The translations under genes were made by a program, and so were the position numbers. DNA of 64,000 nt, from contig JAJEKV010000080.1 in NCBI GenBank assembly GCA_021234155.1, forward strand, positions 2,244,623-2,308,622, given 5' to 3'. Position 1 is the stretch's first letter, and every line of letters starts with the position of its first letter. The notes beneath the pieces were generated by a model, which saw nothing but the letters and a program-made list of their open reading frames with translations, was not told where the DNA came from and ran no database searches. Source of the DNA: Isoetes taiwanensis (taxonomy: Eukaryota; Streptophyta; Lycopodiopsida; Isoetales; Isoetaceae). This document shows positions 58,731 to 64,000 of the stretch, one piece after another.

Positions 58731-60465
58731 GCATCACGATTGCATCATATGAGAAGCCGAACAAAAATGGATGGAAAGAAAAGCGAGCCCTGAGAAAGGA
58801 GAATCAACCACCCCAGATATTTCCATTAAATTTGAATTTGGGTGGACAAAAGGACACACTAAAAAATGAGAACCGCGTGAATCACGAGGGCCGAAAGCAG
58901 TCTTCCGACTGATCAATACATAGGCAAGGAAGAATATGGAGAGAGGGGCAACACACGGCGTGCTCAATACTCTTACTTGACTACGGTTGTCACATTGATG
59001 TGAGATGTCTAAGCATGCCTCGTACTTTGTATATTGCATTGTGCAAGTCAATGGGGTCCACAGCGCAATACATCCCACTTAACTTGTCAGAACCTTTGTG
59101 TCAAAGATTTTCGCGAAATCACGAAACAACTATATAGGTTTTCTTTGGTGATTCACTGCTATCCTCCAATCAGCATGCACAAAGTGAAGGTATGGTCAAT
59201 GGTAGAATACGGGCCGAAAAGTCATCTATATGTCGAAACACGCACATCTGCCTCTTCTACACATGCGTCGGCCACATTGCTCAAGGATGCCGACTAACAG
59301 AGTTTTGCAAAGAAAGAGAGCACGACCATAATATTGTGATAGTTAGTACGGGCATTGAGGTCACACCGCTATATATATGGTTACAACTCTACTAGTGGTC
59401 CAACTGCGGAGGAAGCCTTCTTAAAATGCTTTATTGAATAGCGGCGTGAAGCGAGCACCATTGGAGGTCCGACCCACTTGAAGTTACGCACATGCCCTCT
59501 AAATGTTGCCTTCCCATTGGCTAAGCGTTGCAGGCCCATGATGACACCCCCTCTGTGATGACCAATGCGAGGGCCCATCTATGGAGAGGCTGTTGCGGCC
59601 CGGGCGGATCGTATTAACTGTACAGAAATCTTTGTACCATTGTTTCAAGGTGATGTTCCACTGTGGGTTGTATATGCTGCTCAATATCTTTCTCGAGAAT
59701 ATCGCAGGATAGATTGAGAAGGCAGAACTATTGTAATACTAGAAAATTGCTGCCACCGTTGGTGGAGCTTTATATGATTATACGAGAGGCGAGTTCAAGC
59801 ATGAAAAACATTCGTGGTTGTTTGAGCAAGTTCTTGTGTTTGGAAATTGATATAGCAACTTTAATTTTGTATGTAAGTTGTCATTAAAGGAATCGTGTCT
59901 GGTGAAACTGATGAGATAGGAAACACTTGTTAGCGGTGACTTTGTATGTGATTATAGTAAAGGCGGTTCAAGCATGAAACATTAGTGATTGGGCGACTTC
60001 CTATGTTGAAAGCTGCCGTACGCCGAATTGAAATTTAATTAAAATGCGAAGTTTTCTCATTGTATTTTTAGTGTATGGTAAGACATGATTGTGTAGTGTT
60101 TGTGGTTGATGTTAGGATTTATATTTTGTTTAGTAGATTATTTGATTCGTTGGCATATTGTATGGGATGAGCGTCTTGGATTGTAATTTTTGTGGGTCTT
60201 GATTCATGTAGTTGTCATGTTATGCAGAACCGTCCGGAATATATGTGGAATCCATTTTGCTTTTACTAACTAAAATATGTTGGTATAATTTGCCTTACGT
60301 TATCCTAAAATAGATATTGAATTAGATTGTTATTGTTAAATAGGTTTGTTTTGTTTGGTAGATTATTTGGGATTAAGTTGGCATAGGGGCAAGGACATTG
60401 GAGCGATCTAGAGCGTCGATCGGTCGAGCAGTAAGCGCCCGCGGTTTTATAATATAGGATCATGC
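58730..60465. other. Non-coding stretch before copia-2
   Basis: No supported gene. A frame near 59.22-59.31 kb contains CLFYTCVGHIAQGC, which recalls a gag CCHC knuckle but has the wrong spacing (C-x4-C). Confidence 0.4.
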
Positions 60466-60469
60466 AAAT

Positions 60470-60655
60470 TCTCTAGTGAAACAGTATAAGCAACTTGCTA
60501 CATTGGTAAGAAATGTTGCTAAGAGTCAAAAAGTGCCAGAAAAAGTGATAAAAATAGAATTAGAGCAGAATTGGTGCTAAATGATGACGAAGAAGAAGAA
60601 GAACAAAGTGAAGTACTGTTTACTTCAAGTGCAAAAGACCGCAGCAAAATTGGTT
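60470..60655 (+). pseudogene. copia-2 gag remnant
   Basis: QLATLVRNVAKSQKVPEKVI then IKIELEQN, a frame change, and LNDDEEEEEQSEVLFTSSAK align with SLANIAMFIRTLAKT..MLKIEIEQNKVMEDEEATQVLFAKG of copia-1 gag. The similarity stops at about 60655, where sequence from a LINE begins. Confidence 0.7.
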
Positions 60656-60724
60656 TGTATGTGATGCTTATGGACAACTAATCCTAATCTCTGACTTTTC
60701 TGAAAATGGAAAGGAAAGCTGAAC

Positions 60725-61125
60725 CCATACCTTCTCATATAGCCTTAGCACAGCATCTTTATATTATATAGGCACCTTAATCTTGTCCAAGCTGTCCCAC
60801 AGTTTATTTCTTCCCACTATGTCAAATGCCTTCGTAAAGTCAATGAAGGCTGCAAAAAAGGGCTTCTTTTTCCTTTTACCGAGTCCTGCATTACTCTAAA
60901 TGGGCTCTAAATGTGACCAGATGATCTATGGTAGAATGCTTAGACGGAATCCTGCTTGTTCTTTGGCTTTTACATTATTTTTCTCCGCCCACAATATAAT
61001 TTTAAATTCTATAATAGATGCCAAGAGCTTTGCAAATAAATTACTTACCATGATCATATGGTAGTTATTGGGATCTTTGTCATCGCCTGCCTTATGAATA
61101 TGTGTTCATCTGCCATGTCTGAGGT
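60725..61125 (-). pseudogene. LINE reverse-transcriptase fragment inside copia-2 gag
   Basis: Minus strand. KDPNNYHMIMVSNLFAKLLA (about 61.06 kb), WAEKNNVKAKEQAGFR (60.96 kb), a stop, then KKPFFAAFIDFTKAFDIVGR (60.86 kb; catalytic Asp in FIDFTKAFD) and YKDAVLRLYEKV (60.74 kb). These correspond to blocks 1 to A of the LINE RT at 51.7-52.1 kb but differ in sequence. Both ends are truncated within the RT domain. Confidence 0.8.
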
Positions 61126-61144
61126 AGGAAACTGAATAAAAGTA

Positions 61145-61385
61145 ACAAGTGCTTTGATTGTCAAGGATTTGGACATCTAGCCAATGAATGTCCTAGCCCA
61201 AGGGATAAATCAAAGAAAGGTTACAGCAGAACTAATATGGACATGGAAAGATCTAATAGCCACTAGGGAGAGGAACTTTCGAGGGAAGTTATGGCGGTAG
61301 AGGAAGTTTGCGATGGTGAATATGGCGTGAGAAAAAGGCTGAGATAAGGGCTTCGAGGATGAAAGATGCTAAGATAAGTTGCCCT
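61145..61385 (+). pseudogene. copia-2 gag zinc knuckle region
   Basis: CFDCQGFGHLANECPS is a CX2CX4HX4C knuckle (61.15-61.19 kb), directly after the LINE fragment, followed by a basic tail with stops. It continues the gag interrupted at 60655. Confidence 0.8.
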
Positions 61386-61389
61386 AAAG

Positions 61390-62523
61390 CATGACTAGTT
61401 AATTTTGATTGCAAACTGAAAAATGATGACCTCTATGTTCTAGATAGTGGAGGTGAAAGAAGCATGATCAAATCAGCTTCTAAGCTCAAGAAAAAGGTCT
61501 GCAAGAGTTCAAGCTTCGTACAAATGGGGGATGGAAACTTGCAGAAAGTGGAGCATGCTGGATTACTTGAATTATTTGATTTGAATGGGAAGCCAGTCAT
61601 TCTTGCAAATGTTCTTTGTATTCCAAATCTAGTAAAGACTTTATTTCAGTTACACAACTAGTTGATCTTGGATTTCAAGTGCATTTTGAAAAGCACTATT
61701 GTAAAGTGTTGAAGGATAATGAAATAAAGTTTTTTGCTAAAAGAGTTGGGAAGCTTTTTGCTTTTACAAATGATGACTTAAATATTATAAATGCTATCAC
61801 AGTACCAACACTGAGTTTATGGCATGAAAGATTATATCATACACATTTAAACAATGATGAAAACAGATCGAATTCATGCATCAGACATGGAAGAAGAGTA
61901 CCTTACTTGTGTCGGATGCCTCAAAGGCCATTCCCTAAGCTCCCTAAGAAAGGAAAAAGAGCACGAGAAGTAAATGAATTGGTCCATAGTGACCTATGTG
62001 GCCCTTTAAATGTGAGAAGTATTCATGGCAAGAAGTATTTCATTATTTTTACTGATGATTTTTCCAGGAAAACTAAGTGTTACACTCTGAAGCATAAGGA
62101 TCATGTTTTTGAAGCTTTCAAAGCCTATCAGGCAGAGGTTGAGAGGCAAACTGGTAAGAAGGTCAAATGCCTTAGAACTGACAGAGGTGGTGAGTTTGTA
62201 TCTTGCAGGTTCAATAATTATTGCTTTACAAATGGAATAAGGAGGCAACTTACATGCTCATATACACCTCAGTAGAATGGAGTTGTAGAAAGGAAGAACA
62301 CATCCATACTAATTTCTGTCATGTCAATGTTGAAGCACACTGGTCTGCCTAATGTGTTATGGGAGGAAGAAGTCCAAACTACTGTGGAAATCCAAAATAA
62401 ATTGCCTTCAAGGAGTACAAATGGGAAGGCTCCAGATGAACTATGGTATGGCTTGAAACCCAATCTTGATAAATATAAAGCATATGGATGTTTTAGTTTT
62501 ATTCATGTGCCAGAAGAAAACTA
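61390..62523 (+). pseudogene. copia-2 protease and integrase, broken
   Basis: VLDSGGERSMIKSAS (61.44 kb) is the protease active site with DSGG for the usual DSGA/DSGC. VQMGDGNLQKVEHAGLLELF and VLCIPNLVK follow, then a frame change, ISVTQLVDLGFQVHFE and LSLWHERLYHTHLNN. The CxxC part is damaged (LCRMPQ). Integrase: VHSDLCGPLNV (first Asp), CLRTDRGGEFVS (second Asp), then a TAG stop at 62274 immediately before NGVVERKNTS (Glu). MLKHTGLPNVLWEE and FIHVPEEN follow, with another stop at 62523. Not functional. Confidence 0.88.
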
Positions 62524-63378
62524 GATGACAGATCAATAGAATGCTACCTGATAGGATATGCCAGTCAATCCAAGGGTTATAAACTATATGATCATGTGAA
62601 AAAGAAAATTGTCATTAGTGGAGATGTACATTTTGATGAATACAAACTTTATAAAGATCGAGAATGTAAATCTAGTAAGCAAGAAATGCAGAACAAACAC
62701 TCAGAAAGAGAGCAGACTCCCATGACTGATTTAGATGATGATGATCATATGCATATAAGATCTGAAACAGTGGATTCAAGCAAAGAAGACATAACAACTT
62801 ATGGGAATGAAAAAGATATGTCATCAGGAGATCTAAATAATCATGATGTTGTTATTGCTCCTAAGAGAGGAGTGAGAAAAACAGAAGCAGAAAGATTAAT
62901 GAATGATCATAAAGTAGATCTTGCGAAGTATGGTAGACAAAAGAAAGGGAAAAGCTTGAGCCTGTAGCAAGAACATGATGAAGAAATAGAAATAAATGAT
63001 ATAATGGCCATGCTAGAATCTGAGGTTCCTGCAAATTTTGAAGAGGCTATGAGTTCAAAGGATGCACAGAACTGGAAACAAGCAATGGATGAGGAAATTC
63101 GGTCATTCAAAAGAACTGAAACTTTTGAGCTTGTAGAAAAACCAATTGGAAAGAATAAAGTAGATAACAAATGGATCTTTAAGCTTAAACCTGGGTCTAA
63201 TGGAAATTCTCAGATTTACAAAGCTAGGTTGGTTGTCAGAGGTTACTCACAAAAGAAAGGACTAGATTATGACGAGACATTCACACCTATTGTCAAACTA
63301 GCAAGTATCAGAATGCTTTTGGCTTATGCAGATGCCAAATACCTTGAAATTCTTCACATGGATGTTAGTACTGCATTT
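62524..63378 (+). pseudogene. copia-2 integrase C-terminus, linker and N-terminal reverse transcriptase
   Basis: KKKIVISGDVHFDEYKLY corresponds to the RRRILVSRDVIFEENTLY block of copia-1. An acidic linker (DLDDDDHMHIRSE) and then RT follow: ANFEEAMSSKDAQNWKQAMD, NKWIFKLKPGSNG, YKARLVVRGYSQKKGLDYDE, FTPIVKLASIRMLLAYADAK and LHMDVSTAF. The protein stops resembling copia after TAF (63378), well before the YVDD box. A stop at 62968 also interrupts it. Confidence 0.88.
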
Positions 63379-64000
63379 TATGGAATAAATTACTACTCCT
63401 ATATTTTAGTATAGCCAAAATAAGTTTAGCTAAACTACTGCAGCTAAAATTATGGGGCTAGAAGTTTTACGACACTTGGCTAACTAAATGGTTTTCACCT
63501 CCATCTTGATTTCTTGCTTTTGGCTAAACTTTCTAAAATAAGAGCAAATATTAGCCATTGACAAAGATATTGAATTTATTGTAATTACATAAATCAAAGA
63601 AAGCGAACATACACTGGTATGTTGAGTACAAAAAAAAAGAGGTACATTGTTCCTTTTCCTCTGGTGCTTCAGCATGCCTTTAGACAAGAAAAGAAAGTGG
63701 AAGAAAAAGAAAAATATAAACCCCTATTTGAAATTATTTAAAGGATTAGGTACATATATTGGTGTTTGATTAAGGCTAATCTATCCATTTTCCAAACCCA
63801 CTATATCTTAGGTTAGGTGATCGATGTCACAGTGAATATGTTGGTGAAAGGTTTGGCCTTTGGCCCAACCTAAAAAGCTCACTTGGGCAACAAAAATTGG
63901 GCTAATTTTCTTTTTAAGGGTCATTTTCCATTTACTTTGTGAAACGCCTTGGCAAAGCACTACAAATAGCCATTTGGTTAACCATAGCCGTTATTTTATT
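63379..64000. other. Unassigned sequence abutting copia-2
   Basis: The sequence begins TATGGAATAAATTACTACTC directly at the RT break and contains repeated GCTAA/TTAGC words (TTTAGCTAAACT, GGCTAACTAAATGG). It may be the left end of a further insertion whose other end lies outside the window. No coding sequence seen. Confidence 0.45.

Larger units (their letters stand above)
60470..63378 (+). mobile_element. Ty1/copia relic (copia-2), plus strand
   Basis: A second copia of the same broad type as copia-1 in opposite orientation: gag remnant (60470-60655), zinc knuckle (61145), protease, integrase and the first part of RT, ending abruptly at 63378. It lacks a visible 5' LTR and PBS, has several stops, and contains a LINE fragment. 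The homology is at protein level (DLCGPLN, DRGGE, TAF) and the nucleotide sequence differs from copia-1, so it is another family member. Confidence 0.88.

Noticed and set aside
59222..59310. Possible gag zinc knuckle CLFYTCVGHIAQGC
   Set aside because: Cysteine spacing is C-x4-C instead of C-x2-C, and no other retroelement sequence lies nearby.

Overview
The window looks like repeat-rich nuclear DNA of a land plant. It is AT-rich, and I found no intact single-copy host gene. It contains plant Ty1/copia elements (one with the initiator-tRNA-Met primer site TGGTATCAGAGCC), a non-chromodomain Ty3/gypsy element with long LTRs, a LINE, and plant-style DNA transposons. The mixture, with several relics of a GHTHDDID-type (DUF7869-like, from memory) transposase, made me think of a non-flowering plant (fern, lycophyte or bryophyte). 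That is inference only.

The left 28.6 kb is one nested structure. The host layer is a minus-strand Ty1/copia element, copia-1. Its 5' LTR lies at about 27.82-28.63 kb, gag at 26.92-27.79 kb, protease/integrase/RT at 12.42-14.81 kb, and the RT end plus RNase H at 1-794. It runs off the left edge. Two large elements split it. (i) A 12.1-kb minus-strand Ty3/gypsy element (14810-26913) has two 2.46-kb LTRs and a perfect 5-bp target duplication, AATAT. (ii) An 11.6-kb terminal-inverted-repeat DNA transposon (795-12422) has perfect 25-bp TIRs and a 4-bp duplication, CCTC. Removing each insert with one duplication copy puts the flanking copia frames back in register, so both boundaries are well supported.

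The 11.6-kb transposon is the most interesting object. Its right third (9.3-12.2 kb, plus strand) encodes a broken DDD/E-type transposase with a KCNTC knuckle and the motifs HDKMD, LDN..ENKN and GHTHDDID. Its GC-richer left half carries a minus-strand multi-exon pseudogene ending in an FCP1/NIF-like (HAD) phosphatase domain, and a plus-strand exon resembling the DUF8039-type domain of plant transposon proteins. It also holds a family of short palindromes with arms TTCTCGACT/AGTCGAGAA, five of them phased at about 57 bp in an apparent intron, and four copies of a second, unrelated hairpin repeat.

From 28.7 to 48 kb there is a TTCC microsatellite, clusters of small palindromes, a 51-bp minisatellite, two more transposase relics (32.1-33.5 and 34.4-34.6 kb), a long non-coding stretch with local tandem duplications, and a Tourist/PIF-Harbinger-like MITE with a TAA duplication (46291-46486). 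A decayed plus-strand LINE spans 48.6-53.2 kb (ORF1, endonuclease, RT). From 53.2 to 60.4 kb I see almost nothing recognisable apart from a short tandem repeat and an unusual CpG-rich block. The right end (60.47-63.38 kb) is a second copia relic on the plus strand, copia-2. A LINE RT fragment in opposite orientation sits in its gag, and it stops abruptly in the RT domain.

Frameshifts are frequent almost everywhere except in a few long clean frames (copia-1 integrase/RT, part of the transposase). Differences between the gypsy LTRs occur as short mixed clusters. Some of the apparent decay may therefore be sequence or assembly error.
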